Positions 36,548-47,052 are shown, counted from the stretch's first letter. The stretch is DNA of 64,000 bases from Chthonomonadia bacterium (GCA_013314755.1 JABUFA010000011.1:1-64000), one strand, 5' to 3'. Numbers and translations: made by a program. Notes: generated by a model from the sequence alone, not told the origin.

Positions 36548-39040
36548 CTACTGCTTCACGGGCGTCTCCTGCGCAGGCTCAGGGTGGTAGTGGATGCCCA
36601 GCTCCTTCGGCTGTCCATACAGTTCAGGATGCAGATACTTGCCCTGATACTGGCGCGGCTTGACCTGCTCTGACTGGTAGCCGTACTCCTGTACCCAGCG
36701 GTCGTTGCGAACCGCTTTCACTTCCCAGCTGACCTTCTTGCCCGGCACGCCGCCCGCTATCTTGAAGCGGTTGTTCTGGATTTCCACGGCGACATGCAGG
36801 TTGGGCATGGGCGCACCGATGGGGGTCAGATGGTAGCTGGGGTCGCGGTTGATGGCTTCGAAGTAGTCTGGCAGTTGCACCCATGCTTCGCCGCGCGCGT
36901 CCAGCACCACCGTGCCCCGATAGAGGTTGTAGGGTTCGGGACCTTCGGCGCAGAAGTGGTTGAGGAAGTGCGTTTCGGGGCTGAGTGGATGGTCAATCTG
37001 GAACGACTTGGTGCCCGTGGCGGCGAATCGCCCCGAGGAATAGACACCGTAGCCGCTGGTACTCCAGGCTAGTCCGTGCACGCCGTAGGTTGTGCCGCTG
37101 GTGGCGGTTGCGTAGCCGAGCACACCTGTACCACCGTTACTGGCGCTTTGCCCGGTCACGCCGTAGGCGTAGCCACCGGTGGCGGTTGCCCAGCCGAACA
37201 CGCCGATGCCAGAGGTGCTATCGCTTTGCCCGCGCACGCCGTAAACGTCGCCGCTGGTGCCCGTATGCACGGCATAAATGGCTACACCACCCGTGTTCGT
37301 TTGTACATGCAGGCGGGTGGCAGGGGCAGTTGTGCCAATGCCGACATTGCCGCTGCCCGAGAGGCTCAGCACATCGCCAGCTGCGCTGTTCCAGAAGTTG
37401 AGACGGTCTGCCTCCTGGGTGGAGCCGATCAGCCCCGCAATATGCCATTTGCGAGTGCTGTTCAGGTTCGTGAACTCGAGGCGAGCGAATTCGGTTTCGA
37501 TCTCATGCAGGCGCAGGGTAGCACTGGCAAGGGAGCTGTCGGCGTCTATCTGGAGCCTTGCGGTCGGAGTGGTGGTGCCAACACCCAATTTCCCAGAGAA
37601 GTAGCCGTGTCCGATGAAGTAACCACCGAAGCCGTCAGGGCTGGTGGTGTGCCCACACACGCCGAAGGCCAAGCCGCTGCCGGCGTTTGACCTGCCGTAC
37701 ACGCCAATGCCAGAGGCGCTCTGGCTCTCGCCGTAGACGCCGTAGTTGAAGCCGCTGGTAGCAGCTGCCACGCCGCGCACACCCGTGCCAGAGATGCTAT
37801 GGGTCTCCCCAAACACTCCAGCGTTCGCACCACCCGTGGCGGTTGCCCAACCGTACACGCCACGACCCAACGGGGCGTCGCTTCGCCCCGCCACGCCCGT
37901 GGTGAAGCTGGTGGTGTCGGTTGCCCAACCAAACATACCCGTGCCATTGGAGCTATTACTCTGCCCCACCACCCCGTAGGTAAAGCCGCTGGTGGCGGTG
38001 TGTAAGCCATAAATGGCACGGTCGCCTGTGCTCGTTTCCACATGCAGGCGGTGGGCAGGGCTGTTCGTGCCAATGCCTACATTCCCCGCGTTGTAGAAAA
38101 TGTTACTGCCCGCCTGCTGCCACAGGCTTGAACCTGACTCATCATTCGCCGGGGACCATGCACTCCCGTCCCACTTCAATACCTGACCCGCACCGGGCGC
38201 ACTGCTGGACACTGCACGACCCTGTAATCTTGCCACCGTTGGGTTCGGATAAGTGCCGCTCAGGTCGCCACCAGCCGAACCGCCAGGCGATACCCCAGAA
38301 ATGGTCACGTTGGTCGCCGAGGTAATCCGACCCTGAGCGTCCACTGTGAACCTGCCAACCTGCGTGGCACTGCCATACGTGCCCGCGCTCACGCCTGTCG
38401 CGCTTAACTTCGCCGAAGTGACCGCGCCGTCCGCTATCTTGGCGGTGGTCACTGCGCCGTCTGCCAGCTTCGCCGAAGTGACCGCACCATCTGCAATCTT
38501 GTCGGTGGTCACCGCGCCGTTGGCAAGCATACCGGTCACGATACCACCCGTTGCCACGCTGAAGGTCGTGCCCACTAACTGCAATCCCGCGCCAGCCGAG
38601 TAGGTGGTGTCGTTGTCCACGCCGTCCGCAAAGCCCGCAGGCATACCCACAATGCCCGACCACGGCGCGCTGAAGGCAAACTGGCTGTAGGGAGCGCGGT
38701 TCACCTTCACACGGGGAGACAGCGTGGTGTAACTGCCAGAACCCGCAGGGCGCACCGCAATCTGAAGGTAGCGGTCACTGCCGTCCCACACGTTGCCGAA
38801 GTCCAGCTCCACGCTGAACACGCCCCACGCCACGTTCACCCCACTTCTGGTGAGGGTGGAGCCGACCTGCGAGCCACCGGAGGCGGCTGTCCAGAGGCTG
38901 AACTGGAAGTCGTAGTTTCCGTTGGCGGGAACGCCTGCCTGTTTAAGCATTCCCTGGTAGGTAAAGGTTTGGGCGTCTGCGAGGGCGGAGCAAAGAAGAA
39001 TGCTTCCCACCGCGCAGACCATCGCGAGCATCGGTCGCAT
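36548..39040 (-). CDS. Secreted tail-fibre-like surface protein with repeats
   Basis: An 830-residue secreted protein with a signal peptide (1-23). An N-terminal beta domain (about 24-130, FTYQGMLKQAGVPANGNYDFQFSLWTA in part) is followed by four short repeats of the type ADGAVTSAKL (about 165-205), a linker with LKWDGSAWSPANDE, and two long blocks, each starting GNVGIGT and PxxRLHVxT (about 318 and 590) and continuing with many GVYG/GVFG/GVTG pseudo-repeats spaced about 11-12 residues apart, suggesting a beta-helical or trimeric stalk. The C-terminal domain (about 705-830) begins FQIDHPLSPETHFLNH. No phage genes surround it. A dockerin-like protein gene follows in the same operon. Confidence 0.7.
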   Translation of the reverse strand: MRPMLAMVCAVGSILLCSALADAQTFTYQGMLKQAGVPANGNYDFQFSLWTAASGGSQVGSTLTRSGVNVAWGVFSVELDFGNVWDGSDRYLQIAVRPAGSGSYTTLSPRVKVNRAPYSQFAFSAPWSGIVGMPAGFADGVDNDTTYSAGAGLQLVGTTFSVATGGIVTGMLANGAVTTDKIADGAVTSAKLADGAVTTAKIADGAVTSAKLSATGVSAGTYGSATQVGRFTVDAQGRITSATNVTISGVSPGGSAGGDLSGTYPNPTVARLQGRAVSSSAPGAGQVLKWDGSAWSPANDESGSSLWQQAGSNIFYNAGNVGIGTNSPAHRLHVETSTGDRAIYGLHTATSGFTYGVVGQSNSSNGTGMFGWATDTTSFTTGVAGRSDAPLGRGVYGWATATGGANAGVFGETHSISGTGVRGVAAATSGFNYGVYGESQSASGIGVYGRSNAGSGLAFGVCGHTTSPDGFGGYFIGHGYFSGKLGVGTTTPTARLQIDADSSLASATLRLHEIETEFARLEFTNLNSTRKWHIAGLIGSTQEADRLNFWNSAAGDVLSLSGSGNVGIGTTAPATRLHVQTNTGGVAIYAVHTGTSGDVYGVRGQSDSTSGIGVFGWATATGGYAYGVTGQSASNGGTGVLGYATATSGTTYGVHGLAWSTSGYGVYSSGRFAATGTKSFQIDHPLSPETHFLNHFCAEGPEPYNLYRGTVVLDARGEAWVQLPDYFEAINRDPSYHLTPIGAPMPNLHVAVEIQNNRFKIAGGVPGKKVSWEVKAVRNDRWVQEYGYQSEQVKPRQYQGKYLHPELYGQPKELGIHYHPEPAQETPVKQ

Positions 39041-39114
39041 TGGTGTATCCTCCCTTTGCTAAAGATGGGGACGGGATATCTGCACGGTGGAGAGCAGGGG
39101 ATACAGATTCCATC

Positions 39115-39127
39115 ATGAGATTCTCAT
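39115..39127. other. Perfect 13-base palindrome, possible operator
   Basis: ATGAGA-T-TCTCAT lies between the candidate promoter at 39135-39163 and the tail-fibre-like gene start at 39040, close to the predicted transcription start. A repressor site is a possibility only. Confidence 0.4.
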
Positions 39128-39134
39128 CACACAG

Positions 39135-39163
39135 AACTTAGCACAGAATAAGTAAAAAGTCAA
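39135..39163 (-). promoter_or_regulatory. Candidate sigma-70 promoter for the tail-fibre operon
   Basis: Minus-strand TTGACT (39163-39158), 17 bases, TAAGTT (39140-39135), about 95 bases before the start at 39040. The -10 matches only partly. Confidence 0.5.
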
Positions 39164-39212
39164 GCGGTTTTGCAAGGGATCGTGAGACATTTCTAACTCC
39201 CACGACCTGCGG

Positions 39213-40016
39213 TCACCCTCTCAGATGGGCATAGCTGATCAGGCGGATGCCGCGCTGTGCCACACGCTGGACGACTCGTGCGCTGGTGAACGCGCTGGTA
39301 ACCGCTGATCGCTCCTGAGCAACACGTTCATAACCGATGTGCCCCAGCGCACGCATCTCGGGGGTGTCCAGCCCCGGATGGTCTACCAACAGCCACGTGC
39401 CCGGCGTCAGGCGGTCAATAATCTCCAGCAGGATTGCCTCTTTGCGCTCCGCGTCCGCCTCCTGTCCGCCCAGATGCCCGGCAAAGCGAACGTCTTTATC
39501 CTCCAGCAGAAGCCCGTACTCGCGTGACAGCTTCTCAGTGACCTCCCGCAGGTCTGGCGAAGCCACCGCCGTCATCATGTGGCAGGACAGGTGCGATACC
39601 TGGGGAATGTCTTCCAGCGCAATCTCAATCTGCGCCCGCAGCTCCGTCTCCACCTCCTCCAGACGGTATCCGCTCTCCAGAAAGCCGGTGCCGGGTGGGA
39701 AGTCGGCACGCTGACTGGTCATCGGCAGAAAGTGTCCACGACGGTCACACAGGCTGGGCGCACGGGTAACCGGTCCCCACTTGCAGTTCTCCCACTCGCT
39801 GGTTAAGGTCAGGTGCACGCCCACGTCCAGACCGGGGTTCTCCCGGAGCAGTTTCACCGCCTCGGGATACCACGGCGCGGGAACCATCACCTCCACGCTG
39901 CGCATGATGCCCTCGCGGTAGCACAGCACGCACGCCTCGTTGGCGGAATGGGACGAGCCCATGTCGTCGCCGCGCACAATCAGGCGGATTTCCTCACTCT
40001 GCACGTTGTCTATCAT
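39213..40016 (-). CDS. ChbG/HpnK (YdjC) family carbohydrate deacetylase
   Basis: A 267-residue YdjC-fold deacetylase. Metal-site motifs are IVRGDDMGSSHSAN (about 13-26), DVGVHLTLTSEW (about 65-76) and SHLSCHMM (about 142-149); HPG near 200 is also typical. Enzymes of this family remove acetyl groups from chitooligosaccharides or other acetylated sugars. It is 24 bases after the last permease gene of a sugar ABC importer on the same strand, so it probably acts on the imported sugar. Cytoplasmic; no signal peptide. Confidence 0.85.
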   Translation of the reverse strand: MIDNVQSEEIRLIVRGDDMGSSHSANEACVLCYREGIMRSVEVMVPAPWYPEAVKLLRENPGLDVGVHLTLTSEWENCKWGPVTRAPSLCDRRGHFLPMTSQRADFPPGTGFLESGYRLEEVETELRAQIEIALEDIPQVSHLSCHMMTAVASPDLREVTEKLSREYGLLLEDKDVRFAGHLGGQEADAERKEAILLEIIDRLTPGTWLLVDHPGLDTPEMRALGHIGYERVAQERSAVTSAFTSARVVQRVAQRGIRLISYAHLRG

Positions 40017-40040
40017 GCTGTCACCTCCTCGCGATTTGTC

Positions 40041-40877
40041 TTAAGCCTTCAGTGCGCCGCTGGTCACGCCCTGCACAAAGGCACGCATCCCTACCGCAAA
40101 GAGCGCAATCAGCGGAAGGCTGCCGATAACATAGCCCGCCAGCGTCGGTCCGTAATCCAGGTTGAACTCGCCTGCAAAGCGGGTGACGCCGACGGTGAAG
40201 GTCTGCAGACTGCTGTCGCTGATGGTCACCAGAGGCCAGATGTAATCGTTGTAGATGCCCAGCGCGGTCATGATGGCGATAGTTGCCAGAGTGGGCAGGG
40301 ACAGAGGCAGAGCAAGGTGGCGATATATCTGCACATCTCCTGCCCCGTCCAGCCGCATGGCTTCGAACAGCTCATCGGGCAGGCTGGCGAAGAAGGTTCG
40401 GCACAGCACCACCCCAAGCACCTGCCCTCCCGCCAGATAGGGCAGAATCAGCGCCCACCGCGTGTTCAACAAGCCCATGCTCTGCACCAGCGCATAGGTC
40501 GGGATGAGCGTGAGGATGCCCGGCACTACCAGCAGTGCCAGGATCAGCGCGAACACCGCATCGCGCCCACGAAAGCTCAGCCTTGCCAGCGCATACCCCG
40601 CCAGCGAGCTGAACAACAACACGCCGGGCACTACCACCGCCGTGACAATCAGCGTGTTGAGCAGATAGCCCTTCAGCGCGACGCCTGCCTGCTGGTAGAA
40701 ATCCCACCGCGCGGGCTGAGGCAACCCCCAGAACCGGGTGAAGATATCCGCGTTGGTCTTCAGCGATAGCAGGAGCATCATCCCGAACGGCAACAGCGAC
40801 AGCGCCAGCAACACCGCCAGCACCAGCCCAGATAGCACCTCCGACAGGCGCACCCTCCGCCGACGTTTCGCCCTCAT
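40041..40877 (-). CDS. Carbohydrate ABC transporter permease, MalG-type
   Basis: A 278-residue inner-membrane permease of the CUT1 sugar ABC family with six helices. The EAA loop that contacts the ATPase is visible as LPDELFEAMRLDGAGDVQIYRHLALPLSLP (key words EAMRLDGAGDVQIYRHLALP, near 185-204). The start at 40877 overlaps the MalF-type gene in an ATGA; the long in-frame extension to 41393 lies inside that gene and is rejected. No ATPase gene is in the cluster, as is common for CUT1 systems sharing a multitask MsmK-type ATPase. Confidence 0.92.
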   Translation of the reverse strand: MRAKRRRRVRLSEVLSGLVLAVLLALSLLPFGMMLLLSLKTNADIFTRFWGLPQPARWDFYQQAGVALKGYLLNTLIVTAVVVPGVLLFSSLAGYALARLSFRGRDAVFALILALLVVPGILTLIPTYALVQSMGLLNTRWALILPYLAGGQVLGVVLCRTFFASLPDELFEAMRLDGAGDVQIYRHLALPLSLPTLATIAIMTALGIYNDYIWPLVTISDSSLQTFTVGVTRFAGEFNLDYGPTLAGYVIGSLPLIALFAVGMRAFVQGVTSGALKA

Positions 40878-41761
40878 GGCAGTCGTTCCAGCCTCCTTCC
40901 CCAGAGCAGGTTCAACAGCGACAGCACGAATATGACCACAAACAGCGTCAAACCGATGGCGGACGCATAGCCCATGTGCCCGAAACGGAACGCCTGAAAG
41001 TACATGTGCAGGGCAGGCACGTGCGTGGCAAGCCCCGGACCGCCGCCTGTCAGGATGAGAATACTGCCGAAATCCTGCAGAGCGCCGATGAGCGTGAGAA
41101 TCACCAGCAGGCGAACCTGCGGCAGCAGCAGGGGCAGGTCCACATACCACACGCGCCGCAGACCGCTCACGCCATCCACCTGGCACGAGTCCCAAACGTC
41201 CCCCGAAATCTGGTTCAGCCCGGCAAGGTAGATGAGCAGTGCCAGTCCACCCGCCCATGGGAAACCGATGCCGATAATCGCCCACAGCGCCGTGCCCGAT
41301 TCGCCCAGCCACGAGCGTGTTAGCGCGCCCAGCCCCAGCAGTTTCAGCACCTGATTCAAAAGCCCCACACTGCCATCGTAAATAAAGCTCCACAACAGCA
41401 TGGTAACCATACCGGGCACGACCATCGGCAGGATGAAGGCGGTGCGCAGGATATACTGCCAGCGCGGCGAGCGCAGGCTCATCAGCAGTTCCGCCACCAG
41501 CAGGGGCATGGTCAGCGTTTTGAGCACGCTGGCAATCAACAGAATCAGCAGGTTGCGCAGACTCAGGCGCAGGAACTCATCGTTCCACATGGCGACAAAG
41601 TTGCCGAACCCAATCCACTGCGGCTCTTCGCCCGTCTCCCATCGCGTGAACGCCCGCGACAGACCCAGCACCGCCGGATAGTAGTTAAACAGCGCCAGCA
41701 GTATCAGCGTTGGCGCCAGCATCAGCACAATCACGAAGAGCGAGGTGCGTCGTCTTCTCAT
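40874..41761 (-). CDS. Carbohydrate ABC transporter permease, MalF-type
   Basis: A 295-residue inner-membrane permease with six helices, from MRRRRTSLFVIVLMLAPTLILL-type N-terminus to VIFVLSLLNLLWGR at the end. The EAA-like loop is SGDVWDSCQVDGVSGLRRVWYVDLPLLLP (key words DSCQVDGVSGLRRVWYVDLP), with Glu-Ala replaced by Asp-Ser. It overlaps its neighbours by 4 bases on both sides (ATGA), so solute-binding protein, MalF and MalG are translated as a unit. Confidence 0.9.
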   Translation of the reverse strand: MRRRRTSLFVIVLMLAPTLILLALFNYYPAVLGLSRAFTRWETGEEPQWIGFGNFVAMWNDEFLRLSLRNLLILLIASVLKTLTMPLLVAELLMSLRSPRWQYILRTAFILPMVVPGMVTMLLWSFIYDGSVGLLNQVLKLLGLGALTRSWLGESGTALWAIIGIGFPWAGGLALLIYLAGLNQISGDVWDSCQVDGVSGLRRVWYVDLPLLLPQVRLLVILTLIGALQDFGSILILTGGGPGLATHVPALHMYFQAFRFGHMGYASAIGLTLFVVIFVLSLLNLLWGRRLERLP

Positions 41762-43299
41762 GAGGGAGTGTCCTTCGTGCGAGGGTTCATGTCCAGCTTC
41801 TGCATGGCGATAACGCGCGGCACCGCCTCCTCCATCAGGCGCTGATAGCGCATCAGGAACTCGCGCAGGGACACGCGCCCTTCCATGTAACGCTGTGCCC
41901 ACACCGTCCACTGCCACACCGATTCCTGTTCGTCCATCAGCCCGCGGAAGGAGAGCTTCTCAAAACCCCTTCCCTCAAATGGGCGATAGTACGCCTGCAG
42001 TTCCGCAGGCAGCTTCACTCCCGGAATCAGCATCGGACCGCTGAGTGCGCGGCGGTTGCGCACTGCTTCATCCACCAGAATCTGCGCCCCGCGCGGGCTG
42101 GTGAGGAACATCAGGAAGTCTATCACCCGCGCCGTCTGCTGAGGGTTCTTCTTCACCACGCCCAGCACCAGCCCCGGACCTCCTACCCCGCGAAACGGCG
42201 GTACCCGGAAGCGCGAGGTGGTCAGCGGCGGCACGGGGAATATGCCCCACTCGAAGCGTGCCCGCGCGGGCAGGTCCGCCATATCCTGCATCAGGTCGCC
42301 GATTAGCCACGAGCCTTCCAGCAGAATCGCCGCGCGCCCGGTGAGGAACAGGTTATACGCGGTCACCGAGTTCGCGCCGTGAAAACCCTTCTGCCAGAAG
42401 CGCGAGAAGTTTTTGATGTGTGTGTACAGCTCGGCAAATCGCTCGTCGTCAAAACGGATAAGCCGGCGGCGCACCGCGTCCAGCAGGCGCTCCCCGTTGA
42501 TAATGACCAGCGAGTCGTTGTACGGGTCGTTCAGGTTCAGTCGGAAGTGGGCATTGCGTGTGGGGTCGTAGTCCCAATCGCCCGGGCGCGACATTACCAG
42601 TGGAACCCAGTGGCGCGTGTAGGCGTCGGTAAAGAAGCGCACAATCCAGCCAACCGTGCCCGACCAGTAGGAATCGGCGTTGCCCGGCACGGCAAACGGC
42701 AGGTAGCCCTCGGCGCGGATGCGCTCTGCCAGGGAAAGCATCTCTTCCCACGTGCTTGGTTCCCTCAGCCCCAGCCGGCGGAAAAGGCTGGCGTTGTAGT
42801 AGAAGCCAATCTCCACGAAGTCCACCGTGACAAACGACACGCCCCCGGCGGTCTTGTACTTCTCAATAAACTGTGGGTTGAGGGTCTGTATCCACGCTTT
42901 GCCTGTATAGGGGTTGCGCTGGTTCAGAAAAGGCGCAAGGTTCACCAGCAGTCCCTTTTCGTACATCCCCCAGGCATAGTTGGCATTGAACAGGTCGGGG
43001 GCTTTGTCGCCGGCGCCCGGGATTTGCGTGCGAAGCCACGTTTCATAGCCGTTGGCTGGCATGACCTGCACCTTCACCTCCACGCCGGGGTGAAGACGCG
43101 CGTACTCCCGCGCAATTCGCTGGAACCCCTCGCGGTAGTTACCACTGACCGTTGCCAGAAATATCCGGGCGCTTGGTTCAGGCATAAGCGACACCCATGC
43201 GGTAGCGGTGTGTTTCAGGAATTGGACAGAACCGAACCTTTTCCTGCTGAACAGGGGGCATTCCTTTTTCTTGCAAAAAGAGCGTTCTGCCCTTTTCAA
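41758..43299 (-). CDS. Extracellular sugar-binding protein, no visible signal peptide
   Basis: A protein of up to 513 residues resembling family 1 solute-binding proteins of CUT1 sugar importers: IFLATVSGNYREGFQRIAREYARLHPGVEVKV opens the mature fold (in part, key words REGFQRIAREYARLHPGVEV), with DLFNANYAW, GFYYNASLFRRLG and AAILLEGSWLIGD in the body. The expected signal peptide or lipobox is missing: the open frame begins with a TTG at 43299 and a charged, cysteine-containing N-terminus, and the first ATG near the fold (43185) gives none either. Neither start has a good binding site. A frameshift or assembly error upstream is possible. It is the first gene of the importer operon. Confidence 0.82.
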   Translation of the reverse strand: MKRAERSFCKKKECPLFSRKRFGSVQFLKHTATAWVSLMPEPSARIFLATVSGNYREGFQRIAREYARLHPGVEVKVQVMPANGYETWLRTQIPGAGDKAPDLFNANYAWGMYEKGLLVNLAPFLNQRNPYTGKAWIQTLNPQFIEKYKTAGGVSFVTVDFVEIGFYYNASLFRRLGLREPSTWEEMLSLAERIRAEGYLPFAVPGNADSYWSGTVGWIVRFFTDAYTRHWVPLVMSRPGDWDYDPTRNAHFRLNLNDPYNDSLVIINGERLLDAVRRRLIRFDDERFAELYTHIKNFSRFWQKGFHGANSVTAYNLFLTGRAAILLEGSWLIGDLMQDMADLPARARFEWGIFPVPPLTTSRFRVPPFRGVGGPGLVLGVVKKNPQQTARVIDFLMFLTSPRGAQILVDEAVRNRRALSGPMLIPGVKLPAELQAYYRPFEGRGFEKLSFRGLMDEQESVWQWTVWAQRYMEGRVSLREFLMRYQRLMEEAVPRVIAMQKLDMNPRTKDTPS

Positions 43300-43444
43300 A
43301 TCGGCAAAGCTGGTGTACTATATTTGGTGTAGTGAACTGAAGATTCAGCGGCTTTGGGTTCAGGCAGGTCAGGCGATACGCCTTTGAGATAGAGTATCCA
43401 ACCTGGTGTACGACTGACAACGCTACACAGAAAGGATAAGGGCT

Positions 43445-46400
43445 ATGGCACGTAAATACACGACGATAGATGGAAATGAAGCGGCGGCATACGTCGCTTA
43501 CCGCACCAACGAAGTCATCGCCATCTACCCCATTACTCCCTCCTCCCCCATGGGCGAACTCAGCGACGAGTGGGCAAGCAAAGGCATCCCGAACATCTGG
43601 GGAACGATTCCCACCGTCCGAGAGCTGCAGTCCGAAGCGGGGGCGGCGGGAGCGGTACATGGGTCACTGCAAACCGGTGCGTTGACCACCACCTTCACCT
43701 CCAGCCAGGGGCTTCTGTTGATGATCCCCAACATGTTCAAAATCGCGGGCGAGCTCACCAGCACGGTGTTCCACATCGCTGCGCGAACGGTGGCAACGCA
43801 CGCTCTCTCTATCTTCGGCGACCACAGCGACGTGATGGCATGTCGCTCCACGGGCTGGGCGATGCTCTTCTCGAACAACCCGCAGGAAGTGATGGACCTC
43901 GCGCTCATCGCGCAGGCGGCGACTCTGGAAGGGCGCGTGCCCATCATGCACATCTTCGACGGCTTCCGCACCACCCATGAGGTGCAAAAGATCGAGCAGC
44001 TCACCGAGGACGACATGCGCGCCATGATTGACGATGATCTCGTGCGAGCGCATCGCCAGCGGGCGCTAACTCCCGACCGCCCAGTCATCCGCGGAACGGC
44101 TCAGAACCCCGACGCCTTCTTCCAGGGGCGCGAACGCATCAACCCGTTCTACATCGCGATGCCGGGCATCGTGCAGAAGGCGATGGACAAGTTCGCCGGC
44201 ATCGTCGGCAGGCAGTATCACCTGTTCGACTACGTGGGCGCGCCCGACGCCGAGTACGTCATCGTCATGATGGGTTCGGGCTGCGGCACCGCCGAAGAGA
44301 CCGTACAGGCTTTGCTGGAGAAGGGCGAGAAGGTAGGGCTGCTGAAAGTGCGCCTGTTCCGACCGTTCTCGCGCGAACACTTCCTGAACGCCCTGCCGAC
44401 CACCGTGAAAGCCATTGCGGTGCTGGACCGCACGAAGGAGCCGGGTGCACTCGGCGAGCCGCTGTATGAGGATGTCATGACAGCCATCAGCGAGGCGATG
44501 ATACACGACACCCTGCCCTTCGAGCGCGTGCCTCGTGTGATTGGAGGGCGCTATGGGCTGTCCTCCAAAGAGTTCACGCCGGCGATGGTGAAGGCGGTGT
44601 TCGACGAGCTGGGCAAAGACAAGCCCAAGAACCACTTCACCGTGGGCATCATCGACGACGTCACGCACACCAGCCTGGACATAGACCCCACCTTCAACAC
44701 CGAATCGCCGGATGTGGTACGCGCGGTGTTCTGGGGACTGGGTGCAGACGGAACTGTCGGCGCGAACAAGAACTCCATCAAAATCATCGGCGAAGAGACG
44801 CCCAACTATGCGCAGGGCTACTTCGTGTACGACTCGAAGAAATCCGGCGCGGTGACGGTATCGCACCTGCGCTTCGGTCCGAGACCCATTCTGGGAACCT
44901 ACCTGATTCAGCGGGCGAACTTCGTCGCCTGCCACCAGTTCCACTTCCTGGAGCGCTACAACGTGCTGGACATGGCAGAGGAGGGCGCGACCTTCCTGCT
45001 GAACAGCCCATACGGACCGGATGAGGTGTGGGACCATCTGCCGCGCTCGGTACAGCAACAGATTATTGATAAGAAGCTGAAGTTCTACGTCATCAACGCG
45101 TACGACGTGGCGAAGCGTGTTGGTCTGGGCGTGCGCATCAACACCATCATGCAGACCTGTTTCTTCGCGCTGAGCAACGTCATTCCGCGCGAGGAAGCCA
45201 TCGAGAAGATTAAGGAGGCTATCCGCAAGACCTACGGTCGACGCGGTGAGGCGGTAGTCCAGCAGAACTTCGCAGCGGTGGATGCCGCGCTGGACAACCT
45301 GTACGAGGTGAAAGTGCCCGCACAGGCGACCAGCACCTTTGACCGACCGCCCGTGGTGCCCGACCATGCACCCGAGTTTGTGAAGCGGGTGACGGCAGAG
45401 CTGATGGCAGGGCGCGGCGACCTGCTTCCCGTCAGCGCGTTCCCGGTAGATGGAACCTATCCCGTCGGCACGGCAGCGTGGGAGAAGCGCAACATCGCGC
45501 TGGAAGTGCCCGTGTGGGAGCCAGACCTCTGCATCCAGTGCGGAAAGTGCGTCTACATCTGCCCGCACTCGGTCATCCGCGCCAAGGTGTACGACAAGGA
45601 GCTGGTTCAGAACGCTCCGCCCACCTTCAAGTACACCCCCGCCAAGTGGCGCGAGCTGCCTGACAAGCTGTACACCATTCAGGTGGCGGTGGAGGACTGC
45701 ACTGGCTGTCAACTGTGTGTAGAAGTCTGCCCCGCCAAGGACAAGAGCGACAGTTCGCGCAAGGCGTTGAACATGGCGCCGCAGATACCGCTTCGCGATA
45801 CCGAGCGCGCCAACTGGGAGTTCTTCCTCAGCCTGCCCGACGTGCCCAGGCACGACTCGCTGAGGTTCAACAACATCAAGAACCTGCAACTGCTTCAGCC
45901 GCTGTTCGAGTTCTCGGGCGCGTGCGCTGGCTGTGGCGAAACGCCGTATGTGCGCCTGCTTACCCAGCTATTCGGCGACCGCGCCATCATTGCCAACGCC
46001 ACCGGCTGTTCCAGCATCTACGGCGGCAACCTGCCCACCACGCCCTATACCACCAACCGCGAAGGACGCGGTCCGGCGTGGAGTAACTCGCTGTTCGAAG
46101 ACACCGCCGAGTTCGGGTTTGGCATGCGCCTGGCAATTAACCAGCAGAACGCCTACGCCCGAAAACTGCTGGAGCTCCTGCGCCCGGTGATTGCCGATGA
46201 TGAGCTGGTGGATGGATTGCTGAGCGCGGACCAGTCCACCGAGGCGGGTATCCACGCCCAGCGCGAGCGCGTCGCCCTCCTCAAGGAGAAGCTGGCAGGC
46301 AAAGAGAGCGATCCCAAAGTGCGCGACCTGCTCGCCGTTGCCGATATGCTGGTGAAGAAGAGTGTGTGGATTATCGGCGGCGATGGCTGGGCGTACGACA

Positions 46401-47017
46401 TCGGCTATGGTGGGCTGGACCATGTGCTCGCCAGCGGTGAGGATGTCAACATCCTGGTGCTGGATACTGAAGTGTACTCCAACACCGGTGGGCAGGCGTC
46501 CAAATCTACGCCGCTGGGAGCGGTTGCGCGCTTTGCAGCTGGCGGTAAACCCACCGCCAAGAAAGACCTGGGCATGATGGCGATGCACTACGGCAACGTG
46601 TACATCGCGCAGGTGGCGATGGGCGCCAACGAACTGCAGACGCTGAAGGCGTTCCTGGAAGCGGAGGCGTATCCAGGTCCCTCCATCATCATCGCCTACA
46701 GCCACTGCATCGCGCACGGCATCGACATGTCCAAGGGACACATCCAGCAGAAGCTGGCGGTGGACACCGGCTACTGGCCGCTGTACCGCTACAACCCTCT
46801 GCTGGCGCAACAGGGCGAGAACCCGTTCCAGCTCGACTCGAACGGACCGACCATCCCGCTTAAGGAGTACACTTCCAGGGAGGGACGCTATCGCATCCTG
46901 ATGCAGTCCAACCCCGAGGCAGCCGAACGGCTCCTGCAGGAGGCACAGGAGATTATTCAGGAGCGATGGCGCTACTACCGAATGCTGGCGGGCAAAGGCA
47001 CCGACGGCACGAAGTAA
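43445..47017 (+). CDS. nifJ: Pyruvate:ferredoxin (flavodoxin) oxidoreductase
   Basis: A 1190-residue single-chain oxidoreductase that converts pyruvate and CoA to acetyl-CoA, CO2 and reduced ferredoxin or flavodoxin. The N-terminal TPP-pyrimidine domain (about 1-250) shows [15 protein letters not shown]-type sequence ([11 protein letters not shown]), followed by the second and gamma domains. Two [4Fe-4S] ferredoxin motifs are [12 protein letters not shown] (near 695) and [12 protein letters not shown] (near 751). The TPP domain starts with [13 protein letters not shown] (near 828) and has [13 protein letters not shown] and [13 protein letters not shown] (near 978-1020). Length is normal. AAGGATAAGG precedes the start. 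A dihydroorotate-dehydrogenase-like gene follows. Confidence 0.97.
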   Translation: MARKYTTIDGNEAAAYVAYRTNEVIAIYPITPSSPMGELSDEWASKGIPNIWGTIPTVRELQSEAGAAGAVHGSLQTGALTTTFTSSQGLLLMIPNMFKIAGELTSTVFHIAARTVATHALSIFGDHSDVMACRSTGWAMLFSNNPQEVMDLALIAQAATLEGRVPIMHIFDGFRTTHEVQKIEQLTEDDMRAMIDDDLVRAHRQRALTPDRPVIRGTAQNPDAFFQGRERINPFYIAMPGIVQKAMDKFAGIVGRQYHLFDYVGAPDAEYVIVMMGSGCGTAEETVQALLEKGEKVGLLKVRLFRPFSREHFLNALPTTVKAIAVLDRTKEPGALGEPLYEDVMTAISEAMIHDTLPFERVPRVIGGRYGLSSKEFTPAMVKAVFDELGKDKPKNHFTVGIIDDVTHTSLDIDPTFNTESPDVVRAVFWGLGADGTVGANKNSIKIIGEETPNYAQGYFVYDSKKSGAVTVSHLRFGPRPILGTYLIQRANFVACHQFHFLERYNVLDMAEEGATFLLNSPYGPDEVWDHLPRSVQQQIIDKKLKFYVINAYDVAKRVGLGVRINTIMQTCFFALSNVIPREEAIEKIKEAIRKTYGRRGEAVVQQNFAAVDAALDNLYEVKVPAQATSTFDRPPVVPDHAPEFVKRVTAELMAGRGDLLPVSAFPVDGTYPVGTAAWEKRNIALEVPVWEPDLCIQCGKCVYICPHSVIRAKVYDKELVQNAPPTFKYTPAKWRELPDKLYTIQVAVEDCTGCQLCVEVCPAKDKSDSSRKALNMAPQIPLRDTERANWEFFLSLPDVPRHDSLRFNNIKNLQLLQPLFEFSGACAGCGETPYVRLLTQLFGDRAIIANATGCSSIYGGNLPTTPYTTNREGRGPAWSNSLFEDTAEFGFGMRLAINQQNAYARKLLELLRPVIADDELVDGLLSADQSTEAGIHAQRERVALLKEKLAGKESDPKVRDLLAVADMLVKKSVWIIGGDGWAYDIGYGGLDHVLASGEDVNILVLDTEVYSNTGGQASKSTPLGAVARFAAGGKPTAKKDLGMMAMHYGNVYIAQVAMGANELQTLKAFLEAEAYPGPSIIIAYSHCIAHGIDMSKGHIQQKLAVDTGYWPLYRYNPLLAQQGENPFQLDSNGPTIPLKEYTSREGRYRILMQSNPEAAERLLQEAQEIIQERWRYYRMLAGKGTDGTK

Positions 47018-47028
47018 CCGACGGTTGT

Positions 47029-47052
47029 GGGGCTGGTTGAACGACCAGCCCC
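47029..47052 (+). other. Intercistronic hairpin between nifJ and the DHOD-like gene
   Basis: A perfect 9-base-pair stem GGGGCTGGT / ACCAGCCCC encloses TGAACG. It starts 12 bases after the nifJ stop and has no T-run, so it may stabilise the nifJ message or set the ratio of the two products. Confidence 0.6.

Noticed and set aside
36548-39040. Prophage tail fibre
   Set aside because: No terminase, portal, integrase or other phage genes flank it, and the protein has a signal peptide.
40878-41393. Extension of the MalG-type permease gene
   Set aside because: It lies inside the MalF-type gene in another frame; the ATGA start at 40877 is standard for such operons.
44066-45889. Long antisense open frame (about 600 codons) within nifJ
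   Set aside because: High-GC codon usage of nifJ leaves the opposite strand open; the translation is His/Arg-rich with no domain, and nifJ is unambiguous.
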